Assembly (NCBI RefSeq): GCF_016820245.1
Contig: NZ_JAFCAR010000001.1
Location: forward strand, 124,001 to 188,000
Length of the DNA stretch: 64,000 bases
Source of the DNA: Jannaschia sp. Os4
GTDB lineage: Bacteria > Pseudomonadota > Alphaproteobacteria > Rhodobacterales > Rhodobacteraceae
Reading direction: 5' to 3'
Shown here one piece after another: positions 9,184 to 18,690 of this stretch (the first letter of the stretch is position 1; every line of letters begins with the position of its first letter). The translations under genes were made by a program, and so were the position numbers. Under the pieces are notes generated by a model. That model did no database searches, was not told the DNA's origin, and saw nothing but the letters and a program-made list of their open reading frames with translations.

Positions 9184-10674
9184 GTGCGCCATCTCGCCAC
9201 CGCCGCCGCGCTCGCTGCGGCGACCGCCACCGCCGCCCATGCGGACGACACCGTCACGACCTACACGCTCGACAACGGCATGGACGTGGTGGTCATCGAG
9301 GACGCCCGCGCGCCCGTCGTCGTGCACATGGTGTGGTACGACGTCGGCGCCGCCGACGAGCCGCCGGGCAAGTCCGGCATCGCCCACTACCTCGAGCACC
9401 TGCTGTTCAAGGGCACGGACGACTACGGCCCGGGCGAGCTGGACGCAATCGTCGACGGCCTCGGCGGCTCGCACAACGCCTTCACCGCGCAGGACTACAC
9501 CGGCTACTTCCAGCGCGTCGCCTCCGAGCACCTGGGCCTGATGATGGAGCTCGAGGCGGACCGGATGCGCGACCTGCGGATCACGCAGGAGGACATCCTC
9601 GTCGAGCGCGACGTCGTGCTGGAGGAGCGCGCGCAGCAGCTCGAATCCTCGCCCGGCGCGCTGCTCAACGAGCAGCAGGCCGCGCTGCAGTACATGAACC
9701 ACCCCTACGGCATCCCGATCATCGGCTGGCGCCACGAGATCGAGGAACTGGCGCTGGAGGACGCGCTCGACTTCTACGAGCGGTTCTACGCCCCCAACAA
9801 CGCCACGCTCGTGGTGGCGGGCGACGTGGCCCCCGAGGACGTGCTGGCGCTGGCAAAGGAGCATTACGGCCCCTTGGAGCCGACCGAGGGCCTCGAGGAG
9901 CGCGCCCGCCCGCAGGAGCCGCCGCAGACGGCCGCGCGCCGCTTCACCTTGGAGGATCCGCGCGTCTCCAACCCCTACGTCATCCGCACCTACCTCGCCC
10001 CCGAGCGCGACGCGGGCGCGCAGGAGGAGGCCGCGGCCCTCGTGGTCCTCGCGGAACTGATGGGCGGAAGCTCCGCCACCTCGCTGATGGGCCGCACGCT
10101 GGAGCAGGAGGAGGGCGTCGCGCTCTACACCGGGGCGTTCTACTCGCCGGTGTCGCTCGACGATACGCGCTTCGGCTTCGTCGTCATGCCCGTGTCCGGC
10201 CGGTCCTTGGAGGAGGCGGAGGCGGACATGGACCGCATGATCGCGACCTTCCTCGACGAGGGCGTCGACACCGCGCGGCTGGAGCGCATCCGCAGCGGCA
10301 TCCGCGCCGAGGAGATCTACGGACGCGACGGGCTGCAGGGCCGCGCACGCGCCTACGGCGCGGCGCTTGCCTCCGGGCTGACGGTCGAGGACGTGCAGGC
10401 GTGGCCGCGCGTCCTCGAAGCGGTGACCGAGGAGGACGTCATGGCCGCCGCCCGCCGCCTCCTGACCCCCGCCCGCTCCGTGACGGGCTACCTGACGCGC
10501 CCCTCGATCGAGGGGACGGACGCCGACGGGGCCGACACCGGCCCCGTGAACGCGGTCCTTCCCGCCGCCGAGGTGGTGGACGAGGCCGCCGACGCCGCGC
10601 TCGACGCGGCCGAGGAGGGCGTCACCGAGCCGGTCGACGGCTCCGCCGAGAACACCGAGGAGGTCTCCCAATGA
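9184..10674 (+). CDS. M16 family zinc metallopeptidase, periplasmic, catalytic copy
   Basis: A 496-residue pitrilysin-family peptidase. It starts with GTG behind GGAGGG and has a signal peptide (RHLATAAALAAATATAAHA). The inverted zinc motif HYLEH (residues 68-72) is intact and followed about 75 residues later by the third ligand Glu in ERDVVLEERA. The second half is the inactive M16_C lobe. The C-terminal tail (about 470-496) is Ala/Glu-rich. Its stop overlaps the start of the second M16 gene (ATGA), so the two probably form a heterodimer. Confidence 0.9.
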   Translation: MRHLATAAALAAATATAAHADDTVTTYTLDNGMDVVVIEDARAPVVVHMVWYDVGAADEPPGKSGIAHYLEHLLFKGTDDYGPGELDAIVDGLGGSHNAFTAQDYTGYFQRVASEHLGLMMELEADRMRDLRITQEDILVERDVVLEERAQQLESSPGALLNEQQAALQYMNHPYGIPIIGWRHEIEELALEDALDFYERFYAPNNATLVVAGDVAPEDVLALAKEHYGPLEPTEGLEERARPQEPPQTAARRFTLEDPRVSNPYVIRTYLAPERDAGAQEEAAALVVLAELMGGSSATSLMGRTLEQEEGVALYTGAFYSPVSLDDTRFGFVVMPVSGRSLEEAEADMDRMIATFLDEGVDTARLERIRSGIRAEEIYGRDGLQGRARAYGAALASGLTVEDVQAWPRVLEAVTEEDVMAAARRLLTPARSVTGYLTRPSIEGTDADGADTGPVNAVLPAAEVVDEAADAALDAAEEGVTEPVDGSAENTEEVSQ

Positions 10675-12005
10675 TCCGCGCCCTGACCGCGGCGGCCTTC
10701 GTCGCCACCGCCCCGCTCGCGCCCGCGCTGGCCGCCGTCGAGATCCAGGAGGTCGTCTCCCCCGGTGGGATCACCGCTTGGCTGGTCGAGGAGCCGTCGA
10801 TCCCCTTCGTCGCCATCGAGCTGCAGTTCGAGGGTGGGGCCGGCTTGGACCTGCCGGGCAAGCGGGGCGCGACCTTCCTGATGCACGGCCTGCTCGAGGA
10901 AGGCGCGGGCGCACGGGACAACGTCGCCTTCGCCGAGGCCGTCGAGGAGCTGTCTGCGCGCTTCTCCTTCGAGGCGTTCGCCGATTCGGTCACCGTGTCG
11001 GCGCAGATGCTGACCGACGAGACCTTGGACGACGCGGTCGCGCTGCTGCGCGACGCGATCACCGACCCGATCTTCGATCCGGCGGCGGTCGAGCGGGTGC
11101 GCGGCCAGGTCCAGTCGATCATCGAGGCGAACGCCAGCGACCCCGGCGAGATCGCGTCCGCCGCCCAAGCCGCGTCCCTGTTCCCCGACCACCCCTACGG
11201 CTCCGGGATCGAGGGGACGCGCGAATCGGTGGCCGCCCTCACGCCCGCCGACCTGGCGGAGGCGCACCGGAACGCGATGCGCCGCGACAACGTGATCGTC
11301 GGCGTCACCGGCGACATCACGCCCGAGGAGTTGGGTCCGCTGCTCGACGACCTGCTCGGCGGGCTGCCCGAGACCGGTCCCGAGGGGCCGGGCCGGGCCG
11401 ACATGGCCGAGGTCGCGGGCATCGACGTGATCGAGTTCCCCGCCCCGCAGTCCACCGTCCGCTGGGCGCAGGGCGGGATCGGCCTCGACGATCCGGACTA
11501 CTTCGCCGCGATCCTCGTGAACCACGTGCTCGGCGGCGGCGGCTTCGGCTCGCGGCTGACCGAGGAGGTGCGCGTCGAGCGGGGCCTCACCTACGGCATC
11601 GGCACGGGCCTCGCCCCCCGCGACCATGCCGAGCAGTGGCTGGGCTCCTTCTCGGCTTCCAACGACAAGGTGGCCGAGGCGATCGACGTGGTCCTCGACG
11701 AGTGGTCGCGGATGGCGACCGAGGGCCTGACCGAGGAGGAGCTGGAGGCCGCCAAGACCTACGTCATGGGCGCCTACCCGCTCCGGTTCGACGGCAACGC
11801 GCGCATCGCGGGCATCCTCGCGGGGATGCAGTCCATCGGCCTGCCCATCGACTACATCCCCACCCGCAACGATCGGGTGGAGGCCGTGACGCTCGAGCAG
11901 GCCAACCGGGTCGCGCGCGAGCTGCTGACGCCGGATCAGCTGTCCTTCGTCGTCGTCGGCCAGCCCGAGGGCGTCGAGGACGGCCCCCTCCCCGCCGACG
12001 GCTGA
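10671..12005 (+). CDS. M16 family protein lacking the zinc site, partner subunit
   Basis: A 444-residue pitrilysin-like protein with a signal peptide (IRALTAAAFVATAPLAPALA). Where the zinc motif should be it reads FLMHGLLEEG, so HxxEH is missing and it is probably non-catalytic. It keeps the substrate-binding segment AQGGIGLDDPDYFAAILVNHVLGGGGFGSRLTEEVR with the R/Y pair (ERGLTYG) that completes the active site of the partner. Paired active/inactive M16 subunits are known from mitochondrial processing peptidase and bacterial homologues. It is coupled to the upstream gene by ATGA overlap. Confidence 0.9.
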   Translation: MIRALTAAAFVATAPLAPALAAVEIQEVVSPGGITAWLVEEPSIPFVAIELQFEGGAGLDLPGKRGATFLMHGLLEEGAGARDNVAFAEAVEELSARFSFEAFADSVTVSAQMLTDETLDDAVALLRDAITDPIFDPAAVERVRGQVQSIIEANASDPGEIASAAQAASLFPDHPYGSGIEGTRESVAALTPADLAEAHRNAMRRDNVIVGVTGDITPEELGPLLDDLLGGLPETGPEGPGRADMAEVAGIDVIEFPAPQSTVRWAQGGIGLDDPDYFAAILVNHVLGGGGFGSRLTEEVRVERGLTYGIGTGLAPRDHAEQWLGSFSASNDKVAEAIDVVLDEWSRMATEGLTEEELEAAKTYVMGAYPLRFDGNARIAGILAGMQSIGLPIDYIPTRNDRVEAVTLEQANRVARELLTPDQLSFVVVGQPEGVEDGPLPADG

Positions 12006-12132
12006 GGGCGGGGCCCGGATCGCTCGTCGAGAGGTCCGGGCCGCGGCCCCGCTGCGGCGATTCCGCTCCGACGACGGACCGTCGCGGCGCGGGCCGCTGG
12101 CCCCGTCCGCCTCCCTCCGCTACCTCCGTCCC

Positions 12133-13884
12133 ATGGCCGCCCCGATCCGCCCCCTCGACGCCCACGCCATCGACCGCATCGCGGCTGGCGAGGTCGTGGA
12201 GCGGCCGGCGAGCGCGGTGAAGGAGCTCGTCGAGAACGCGCTCGACGCGGGCGCGGCCCGGATCCACGTCGACATCGCGGACGGGGGGCGCGCCCTGATC
12301 CGCGTCACCGACGACGGCCACGGCATCCCGGCGGACGCGCTGCCCCTCGCCGTCGCGCGCCACGCGACGAGCAAGACCGACGGCGCCGACCTGCTCGACA
12401 TCGCGACCTTCGGCTTCCGCGGCGAGGCCTTGGCCTCCATGGCCGCCGTGGGCCGCCTGACCCTCACCTCCCGCGTCGAGGGCGCCGAGGCGGCGCAGCT
12501 GAGGGTCGAGGGCGGCGCCGCCCATCCCGTCCGCCCCGCGGCCCTGTCGGGCGGCACGGTGGTCGAGCTGCGCGACCTCTTCTTCGCCACGCCCGCCCGC
12601 CTAAAGTTCCTGAAGTCCCGGCGCGCCGAGACCCAAGCGGTGGTGGACGTCCTGCGCCGCCTCGCGCTCGCATCGCCCCGGGTGGCGATCACGCTGCGCG
12701 ACGGCGACCGCGACCTGCTCCGGGCCGATCCCGCCACCGGGGACGGGGCGGGCCTCGCCCGCGCGCGCGCCCTCCTCGGCGCGGACTTCGCGGCCGACGC
12801 CCTGTCCGTGTCCCACGACCGCGACGACCTGCGCCTCGCGGGGCTGGCCGCCCGCCCGACCCATTCGCGCGGCGACTCCACGCGCCAGTTCCTGTTCGTC
12901 AACGGGCGCCCGGTGCGCGACCGTGCCCTCGCCGGGGCGCTGCGCGGGGCCTACCGCGACGTGATGGCCGCCGGGCGGCATCCGGTCGCGACGCTCTTCC
13001 TCGACCTCCCCCACCGGCAGGTCGACGTGAACGTCCACCCCGCCAAGACGGAGGTCCGGTTCCGCGACGCCGCCGCCGTGCGGGCGCTGATCGTGGGCGG
13101 GGTCCGCGCCGCCCTCGCCGCCGACCGGGGCGCGGGGCGCGGGGCGTCCGAGGCCGTCGCGGGCGCGGCGCGCGTCTACCAGATGGACCTGCCGTCGCGC
13201 GCGGCCACGCGGACCGCCTACGCGATGCAGGCCCCCGCCCAGCCCCGCGCGGGCTTCGCCGAGGCGCCCGCCGCGCGCGTCGAGCCGGAACCGGAGGCCC
13301 CCGCCGACGGACCCCTCGGCGCCGCGCGCGCGCAGCTGCACGAGAACTGGATCGTCGCGCAGACGGCGGACGGCATGATCCTCGTCGATGCCCATGCCGC
13401 CCACGAGCGCATCGTCTGGGAGCGGCTCAAGCGCCAGGCCCGCGACGGCGACGTTCCCGCGCAGGCCGCCCTCATCCCCGAGGTGGTGGAGGTCGGGCTG
13501 ATGGAGGCGCAGACGCTGCTGTCGCTGGACCTCGCCCCCCTCGGCCTCGTGCTGGAGCCGTTCGGCCCCGGCACCGTCGCCGTGCGCGAGACGCCCGCGA
13601 TCCTCGGCCAGGTCGCCGCCGCGCCGCTGCTGCGGGATCTGCTGGAGGAACTGGAGGACGAGGGCGGCGACCCGGCCGCCGCCCTGCGTGCGCGGCTCGA
13701 CGCGATCCTCAGCCGCATGGCCTGCCACGGATCGGTCCGCACGGGACGCCGGATGCGCGGCGAGGAGATGAACGCGCTCCTGCGCGAGATGGAGGCGACG
13801 CCGCATTCGGGCACCTGCAACCACGGGCGCCCCACGTGGGTGGAGTTGAAGCTCGCGGATATCGAGCGGCTATTCGGCCGCTGA
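12133..13884 (+). CDS. mutL: DNA mismatch repair endonuclease MutL
   Basis: MutL links MutS mismatch recognition to strand incision. The 583-residue protein has the GHKL ATPase domain with IDRIAAGEVVERPASAVKELVENALDAGA (N35 for Mg), DDGHGI (61-66) and TFGFRGEALASM. The C-terminal domain has the endonuclease motif DAHAAHERIVWE (about 419-430, matching DQHAx2Ex4E) plus MACHGSVR and CNHGRPTW metal-site motifs. It is therefore the nicking type, as expected where MutH is absent. Its last 15 bases overlap the end of the convergent yciB gene. mutS is not in the window. Confidence 0.95.
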   Translation: MAAPIRPLDAHAIDRIAAGEVVERPASAVKELVENALDAGAARIHVDIADGGRALIRVTDDGHGIPADALPLAVARHATSKTDGADLLDIATFGFRGEALASMAAVGRLTLTSRVEGAEAAQLRVEGGAAHPVRPAALSGGTVVELRDLFFATPARLKFLKSRRAETQAVVDVLRRLALASPRVAITLRDGDRDLLRADPATGDGAGLARARALLGADFAADALSVSHDRDDLRLAGLAARPTHSRGDSTRQFLFVNGRPVRDRALAGALRGAYRDVMAAGRHPVATLFLDLPHRQVDVNVHPAKTEVRFRDAAAVRALIVGGVRAALAADRGAGRGASEAVAGAARVYQMDLPSRAATRTAYAMQAPAQPRAGFAEAPAARVEPEPEAPADGPLGAARAQLHENWIVAQTADGMILVDAHAAHERIVWERLKRQARDGDVPAQAALIPEVVEVGLMEAQTLLSLDLAPLGLVLEPFGPGTVAVRETPAILGQVAAAPLLRDLLEELEDEGGDPAAALRARLDAILSRMACHGSVRTGRRMRGEEMNALLREMEATPHSGTCNHGRPTWVELKLADIERLFGR

Positions 13885-14505
13885 TCCCGCGTCGGAGTCG
13901 GGCGGCGTCTCGCGCTTGATGAGGCCCGCCTGGAAGATGAAGAACGCGAACATCGCGCCGGGCAGCCCGAAGGTCTTGAGCCAGACCCATGTCTCCGTCT
14001 CCAAGGTCCGCCACGCGACCTCGTTGGCGACCGCCAGCCCCGCGAAGAGCCACGCCATCCGCTTGGTCAGGATCATCCACCCCCGCTCGGTCAGCGGCAG
14101 CGCCTCGGACATCACCATCGAGAGGTAGGATTTCCCCCGCCACAGCCCGAACCCGAGGATCGCCGCGAAGATCGCGTAGATGACGGAGGTGTCCATCTTC
14201 GCCCAGCGCTCGTCGTTGAAGAGGAAGGCCATCCCCCCGAAGAGCACGATCAGCACCGTGGTCAGCACCTGCATCCGGCTGAGGCGCCCCGTCAGCGCCC
14301 AGAGCAGCCCCGTGCAGACGAGGAAGAGCGGGATGAACGCCACCGTGACGATGATGAACGACTCGTACTCCGTCCCGGAGATCACGAAGGTCCGGTCCTT
14401 CAGCCGCAGGTAGGCGACGAAGAAGAGCAGCACTGGGCCCAGTTCGAGCGCGGTCTTGAGCCAGCCGGGGATGGGGCGGCCGGTCTTGGGAGGGGCGTCT
14501 GTCAT
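13870..14505 (-). CDS. yciB: Inner membrane protein YciB/IspZ
   Basis: A 211-residue integral membrane protein with about five hydrophobic segments (LELGPVLLFFVAYL, FIIVTVAFIPLFLVCTGLLWAL, VLTTVLIVLFGGMAFLF, IYAIFAAILGFGLW, then the C-terminal pair). LELGPxLxFF and FLFNDERWAKMDTSVIYAIFA are family signatures. YciB homologues affect septation, cell envelope and biofilm in enterobacteria; the molecular role is unsettled. ATG at 14505. It converges on mutL with a 15-base overlap. Confidence 0.9.
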   Translation of the reverse strand: MTDAPPKTGRPIPGWLKTALELGPVLLFFVAYLRLKDRTFVISGTEYESFIIVTVAFIPLFLVCTGLLWALTGRLSRMQVLTTVLIVLFGGMAFLFNDERWAKMDTSVIYAIFAAILGFGLWRGKSYLSMVMSEALPLTERGWMILTKRMAWLFAGLAVANEVAWRTLETETWVWLKTFGLPGAMFAFFIFQAGLIKRETPPDSDAGSAAE

Positions 14506-14606
14506 GGGGATGAGGTATGGGGTGGGGGCGGGATGGTCCAGCGGGGAGGGCGGGGGCATCTCCGGACCGCGACGGCGCCGCATCGCGGGGGCGGCCCGCC
14601 GCCGCG

Positions 14607-15491
14607 CTACCCGCCCGCCTCCACCACCACCGCCCCCAGCGCGATCAGCGCCATCAGCCCCGCCCGCCGCGGCCCCACCGGCTCCCGCAGGACGAGCCAG
14701 CCGATCAGCGCCGCGAACACCGTGGACGTCTCGCGCAGCACGGCCGCCTCGCCCACGTCGTCGAGACGCGTCGCCATCATGATCGACCCGAAGGATCCGA
14801 AGGCGATCACCGCGCCCGCGAGGCCGAGCCGGACCAAGGGCGGATCCCACCGCCACCTGCCGCGCACCGCCGCGATCAGGGGGAAGTCCAAGGACGACAG
14901 GAAGAACAGCCAAGCGAGGAAGGTGAACGGGTTCGGCGTCAGCCGGATGCCGTAGGCGTCCCACGTGGTGTAGACCGCCACCGTCACGCCCGTGGCCACC
15001 GCGAAGCCCAGCGCGGGCCCCAGCGTCGCGCGGTCCGCCATGTGACGCGCGTTGTAGAGCGACAGCCCGAACATCCCCGCGACGAGGAGGCCGACGCCCG
15101 ACCACTGGAGCGGCGTGAACGTCTCCCCGAACACGGCCCCGGCCGCCAGCACCGTCAGCAGCGGCCCGGTCCCCCGCACGACCGGGTAGACCACCGTGTA
15201 GGCCCCCCGGTCGTAGGTCGCGGCCATCAGCGTCTTGTAGGCGAGGTGGATCGCCACCGCGCCCGCCAGCACCGCCCATTCCATCCCCTGCGGCGGCGGC
15301 ACCACGAACAGGAGCGGCACGGCCAGCGCCGCCATCCCGCAGTCGATCGCCGCCCGCGACGTCCACGGGTCGTACCGCCCCTTCTGGAGCGCGCCGAACA
15401 GCGCATGGAGAACCGCCGCCAAGAGCGCGAGCGCCAGCGCGAGCCGATGCCCCGCCGCCGTCCCCTCGATCCCCGCGAGCCACTCCGTCAC
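14607..15491 (-). CDS. EamA/DMT family transporter
   Basis: A 294-residue membrane protein with about ten transmembrane helices arranged as two repeated EamA halves. The second half holds TSTVFAALIGWLVLREPVGPRRAGLMALIALG, the closing EamA motif with the conserved Glu-Pro. It starts with GTG at 15491; no better ATG is in frame upstream. DMT-superfamily carriers export metabolites or amino acids; the substrate cannot be read. It lies about 100 bases upstream of yciB on the same strand and is divergent from the mgtC-like gene at 15537. Confidence 0.85.
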   Translation of the reverse strand: MTEWLAGIEGTAAGHRLALALALLAAVLHALFGALQKGRYDPWTSRAAIDCGMAALAVPLLFVVPPPQGMEWAVLAGAVAIHLAYKTLMAATYDRGAYTVVYPVVRGTGPLLTVLAAGAVFGETFTPLQWSGVGLLVAGMFGLSLYNARHMADRATLGPALGFAVATGVTVAVYTTWDAYGIRLTPNPFTFLAWLFFLSSLDFPLIAAVRGRWRWDPPLVRLGLAGAVIAFGSFGSIMMATRLDDVGEAAVLRETSTVFAALIGWLVLREPVGPRRAGLMALIALGAVVVEAGG

Positions 15492-15536
15492 GGGAACCCC
15501 GGCCCCGCCCCCGCGATTCCCCTGCCGGAGGTGCCC

Positions 15537-16019
15537 ATGCTCGACGCCCTGATCGAGGAAGTCTCGACCCCGTTCGGCTCTGCCAGCGTCGCCGTGATCG
15601 CGGCCCGGCTGCTCGTGGCCATCCTGCTCGCGGGGGTCATCGGCATGGAGCGGGAGTGGCGCGACAAGCCCGCCGGGCTCCGGACGCACATGCTCGTGGC
15701 CGTGGCCGCCTGCCTGTTCGTGCTGGTGGGCCAGCAGCTCTCGTACGTGCCGATCAACGAGGACGCGGACCTGCAGGTCGATCCCCTCCGCCTGATCGAG
15801 GCGGTCACGGCGGGCGTGGCGTTCATGGCGGCGGGCGTCATCTTCACGTCGCGGGGGCAGGTGCGGAACCTCAAGACCGGCGCGTCGATGTGGATGGCGG
15901 GCGCGGTCGGCGTGGCCTGCGGGGCCGGGCAGATGCCGCTCGCGGCGCTGGCCACGGTCGTGGTCGTCTGCGTGATGGTGGCCGTGCGGCGGATCGAGAA
16001 GTGGATGGGCACCTACTGA
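15537..16019 (+). CDS. MgtC/SapB family membrane protein
   Basis: A 160-residue protein equal to the membrane domain of MgtC/SapB, without the C-terminal ACT-like domain of MgtC. It has four hydrophobic segments and the family signature GMEREWRDKPAGLRTHMLVAVAA followed by GVAFMAAGVIFTSRGQVRNLKTGASMW. MgtC proteins respond to Mg limitation and inhibit the F-type ATP synthase in Salmonella; the short members are less studied. GGAGG 5 bases before ATG supports the start. The 3' end overlaps the convergent GNAT-like gene by 7 bases. Confidence 0.88.
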   Translation: MLDALIEEVSTPFGSASVAVIAARLLVAILLAGVIGMEREWRDKPAGLRTHMLVAVAACLFVLVGQQLSYVPINEDADLQVDPLRLIEAVTAGVAFMAAGVIFTSRGQVRNLKTGASMWMAGAVGVACGAGQMPLAALATVVVVCVMVAVRRIEKWMGTY

Positions 16020-16462
16020 GCCCCGCCCAGCGCGGGATCGGCCAGCCGCCCGCCCATCGCGTCGAGCGTCGACAGCAGCACCGGCGCGCGCGCGGCGCCG
16101 ACGAAGATCAGCGCCTCGTGCCGCTTGGCCCCCATCCCGCCCAGCCGCCGGGCGAGGCCGCGCATCAGCCGTTCCTCCACCCCCGCCTCGCGGTATTCCG
16201 GGATCACCCCGAACCTGTCGATCCAGCCCAAGCGGACCCCCGGCGCCATCCCCTCGGGCAGCAGGCGCGCGCGCAGGCGCCGGTCCTCGCATTCGAGGAT
16301 CACGCCCTGCCCCACGATCAGGTCCCGGTCCCGCGCCCAGAGCGCCGCCACCGGCTCCCACCCCTCGGGGCGGTCCGTCGAGGCGGTCAGCCCGCAGGCC
16401 ACCTGCAGGCGCACCGCATCCGCGTCGCTGGCCGGCGGGTCGGAGGAGAGGCGGATCCTCAT
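16013..16462 (-). CDS. GNAT-like protein, probable acetyltransferase
   Basis: A 149-residue soluble protein. The segment LGWIDRFGVIPEYREAGVEERLMRGLARRLGGMGAKRHEALIFV resembles the acetyl-CoA-binding core of GNAT enzymes (strand, PEYRxxGV, helix, strand), but the Q/RxxGxG/A loop is degenerate (REAGVE). Substrate and activity are unknown. It starts 13 bases after the ftsY stop on the same strand and is probably cotranscribed. The confidence in the reading frame is higher than in the function. Confidence 0.6.
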   Translation of the reverse strand: MRIRLSSDPPASDADAVRLQVACGLTASTDRPEGWEPVAALWARDRDLIVGQGVILECEDRRLRARLLPEGMAPGVRLGWIDRFGVIPEYREAGVEERLMRGLARRLGGMGAKRHEALIFVGAARAPVLLSTLDAMGGRLADPALGGAQ

Positions 16463-16475
16463 CCGGCCATGCCGG

Positions 16476-17672
16476 TCACGCCTCCGCGCCCGTCAGGGCC
16501 GCCGCGAACTCCTCGGGGTCGAAGGGCGCGAGGTCGTCGATCTGCTCGCCCACCCCGATAGCGTGGATCGGCAGGCCGAACTTGTCCGCCAGCGCCACCA
16601 GCACGCCGCCCTTCGCCGTGCCGTCCAGCTTGGTCATCACGAGGCCTGTCACGTCCGCCATCTTGCGGAACTCGCTCGTCTGCGTAACGGCGTTCTGGCC
16701 GGTGGTCGCGTCCAGCACGAGCAGCGTGTTGTGCGGCGCCGACGGATCGCGCTTGCGGATCACGCGCACGATCTTGGCCAGCTCCTCCATGAGGTCGGCG
16801 CGATTCTGCAGCCGCCCGGCGGTGTCGATCATCAACAGGTCCGCGCCGTCGGCCTCGGCCTTCTCCAGCGCGTCGTAGGCCAGCGAGGCCGGGTCGGTGC
16901 CCTGCGCCGCCGCCAGCACGGGCACGCCCGCGCGCTCGCCCCAGACCTTCAACTGCTCCACGGCCGCCGCGCGGAACGTGTCGCCGGCGGCGATCACCAC
17001 CGACTTGCCCGCCGCCCGGAACTGCGAGGCGAGCTTGCCGATGGTGGTCGTCTTGCCGCTGCCGTTGACGCCGACGACCAGCACGACCTGGGGCCGCTTC
17101 GGCATCAGGGGCATGGGCCGGGCCACCGGCTCGACGATGCGCGCGATCTCGGCGGCGAGCAGCGCCTTGATCTCGGGCGTCGACAGCCGCCGCCCCATCC
17201 GGCCCTCGGCGATGTTGGCGGCAACGCGAAGCGCGGTGTCCACCCCCATGTCCGAGGCGATCAGCAACTCCTCCAACTGCTCCAGCATCTCGTCGTCGAG
17301 GACACGGCGCGGCGCGGCGGGCGTGGCAGCACGCCCCATGAGCCGTCCGAGGAGGCCGGGCTTCGACGGCTCGGGCTCCGGTTCCGGCGCGGGCGCGGGC
17401 GTCGGGGGCGTCTCCGGCTGCTGGTCCAGCGGCGGGATGGCGGGGGACGGGATGGGCCGCGGCGCAGGCGCTTGGTCCGCCGCGGACGGCGCGGGCTCCG
17501 GCGCGGGCCGCGCCTCGGCGGCGGGGGCGGGCGGTGCGTCCTCCGTCGGCGGGGGCGCCGGGGCCGGCTCGGACCCCGTCTCCGCCCCCTCCTCCACGAT
17601 GGCGTCCAGCCCCTCCTCCAGCTTCGAGGAGGATCGCGTCAGGCGGTCGCGCAGCTTGCGGAAGAAGGACAT
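16476..17672 (-). CDS. ftsY: Signal recognition particle receptor FtsY
   Basis: FtsY is the membrane-associated GTPase that receives SRP-ribosome complexes. The 398-residue protein has a variable acidic Pro/Ala/Glu-rich A region (about 20-110), then the NG domain: N-domain helices (LEQLEELLIASDMGVDTA), G1 GVNGSGKTTTIGKLA, DTFRAAAVEQLKVW, DTAGR, and TKLDGTAKGG. The start MSFFRKLRDRLTRSSSKLEEGLD is a typical FtsY N-terminus. It is divergent from the lytic transglycosylase gene at 17782. Confidence 0.95.
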   Translation of the reverse strand: MSFFRKLRDRLTRSSSKLEEGLDAIVEEGAETGSEPAPAPPPTEDAPPAPAAEARPAPEPAPSAADQAPAPRPIPSPAIPPLDQQPETPPTPAPAPEPEPEPSKPGLLGRLMGRAATPAAPRRVLDDEMLEQLEELLIASDMGVDTALRVAANIAEGRMGRRLSTPEIKALLAAEIARIVEPVARPMPLMPKRPQVVLVVGVNGSGKTTTIGKLASQFRAAGKSVVIAAGDTFRAAAVEQLKVWGERAGVPVLAAAQGTDPASLAYDALEKAEADGADLLMIDTAGRLQNRADLMEELAKIVRVIRKRDPSAPHNTLLVLDATTGQNAVTQTSEFRKMADVTGLVMTKLDGTAKGGVLVALADKFGLPIHAIGVGEQIDDLAPFDPEEFAAALTGAEA

Positions 17673-17781
17673 CTCGGCTCCCCGTGCCACGTCGCGTGGT
17701 CCGGCGCCCGTCCTACCGCCCGGACGGATCACGGGAAACCCCGGTTGACAGACGCGCCCGCGTCGCCACCGTGGAGGGGCG

Positions 17782-18657
17782 ATGCGCCTGCTCCTCGCCC
17801 TCCTGCTGCTGCTCGCGGTCCCCGCCGCCGCCGACCCGCCCCCGCGGCTGTGGTGCTCGGCCGAGACCGGCGCGCGGCACTGCATCCGCGCCGACCGCTT
17901 CGACGCGGACCTCTGCCGCCAGATCGAGGCGGAGGCGGCGGCCCACGGGATCCCGGCGGACTACTTCGCGCGCCTGCTCTGGCAGGAGTCGCGCTTCCGC
18001 CCCCGCGCGGTCTCGCCCGCCTACGCCAAGGGCATCGCGCAGTTCATCGACTCCACCGCCCGCCTGCGCGGCCTCAAGGACCAGTTCAACCCGGCCGAGT
18101 CGGTCTTCCGCAGCGCGGAGTACCTCGGCGAGATGACGCGCCGCTACGGCAACCTCGGCCTCGCCGCGGCGGGCTACAACGGGGGCGAGCGCAGGGTGGA
18201 ACGGTTCATCGCCCGGCAGGGCGGCTTCGCGCGCGAGACGATCGACTACGTGTCGATCATCACCGGCAAGACGGTCCAGGACTGGCGCGACGGCGACCCG
18301 AAGCCTGACATGCGCCTGTCCGACGGCCCGTTCGGCTCCGCCTGCCTCGCGCTCGCGGGGCAGCGGCGCCTGCGCCCGCTGGCGCCGCCCGCGCCCCCGC
18401 CGGTGGTCTTCGCTCCGTGGGGGGTGCAGGTCGGGTACGGGCACACGCCGCAGCGCGCGCGCGCGTCCTACGCGCTGCTCCTGCCGCAATGCCGCCAGGA
18501 GGCCCGGGTCGAGTTCGTCCCCCAGCCCGCGCGCCGCGGCGGGGGACGCGCCTACATCGCGGTCCGCCTCGCGGCGCAGACCCGGCGCGAGGCCGCCCGC
18601 CTCTGCCAAGGCATCAGGGCGCGGGGCTGCGGCTGCGCGGTCTACCGCAACCCCTAG
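17782..18657 (+). CDS. Lytic transglycosylase with SPOR-like C-terminal region
   Basis: A 291-residue exported enzyme. The signal peptide is RLLLALLLLLAVPAAA. The SLT-type catalytic domain (about 40-165) has LLWQESRFRP with catalytic Glu69, AKGIAQFIDSTARLRG and the AGYNGGERRV motif. It cleaves the glycan strands of peptidoglycan to leave 1,6-anhydroMurNAc ends. The C-terminal part (about 210-291, GVQVGYGHTPQRARASY onward) looks like a SPOR domain, which binds denuded glycan at the septum. GGAGGGG precedes the ATG. Confidence 0.85.
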   Translation: MRLLLALLLLLAVPAAADPPPRLWCSAETGARHCIRADRFDADLCRQIEAEAAAHGIPADYFARLLWQESRFRPRAVSPAYAKGIAQFIDSTARLRGLKDQFNPAESVFRSAEYLGEMTRRYGNLGLAAAGYNGGERRVERFIARQGGFARETIDYVSIITGKTVQDWRDGDPKPDMRLSDGPFGSACLALAGQRRLRPLAPPAPPPVVFAPWGVQVGYGHTPQRARASYALLLPQCRQEARVEFVPQPARRGGGRAYIAVRLAAQTRREAARLCQGIRARGCGCAVYRNP

Positions 18658-18690
18658 GGGCCCGCGCGTCCCGCCGCGCGACGGCGCTCG

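Noticed and set aside
9123-11600. Long Arg-rich upstream part of a 960-codon frame covering the M16 region
   Set aside because: The part before 10671 is an out-of-frame shadow of the first M16 gene; only the last 444 codons are the real second M16 gene.
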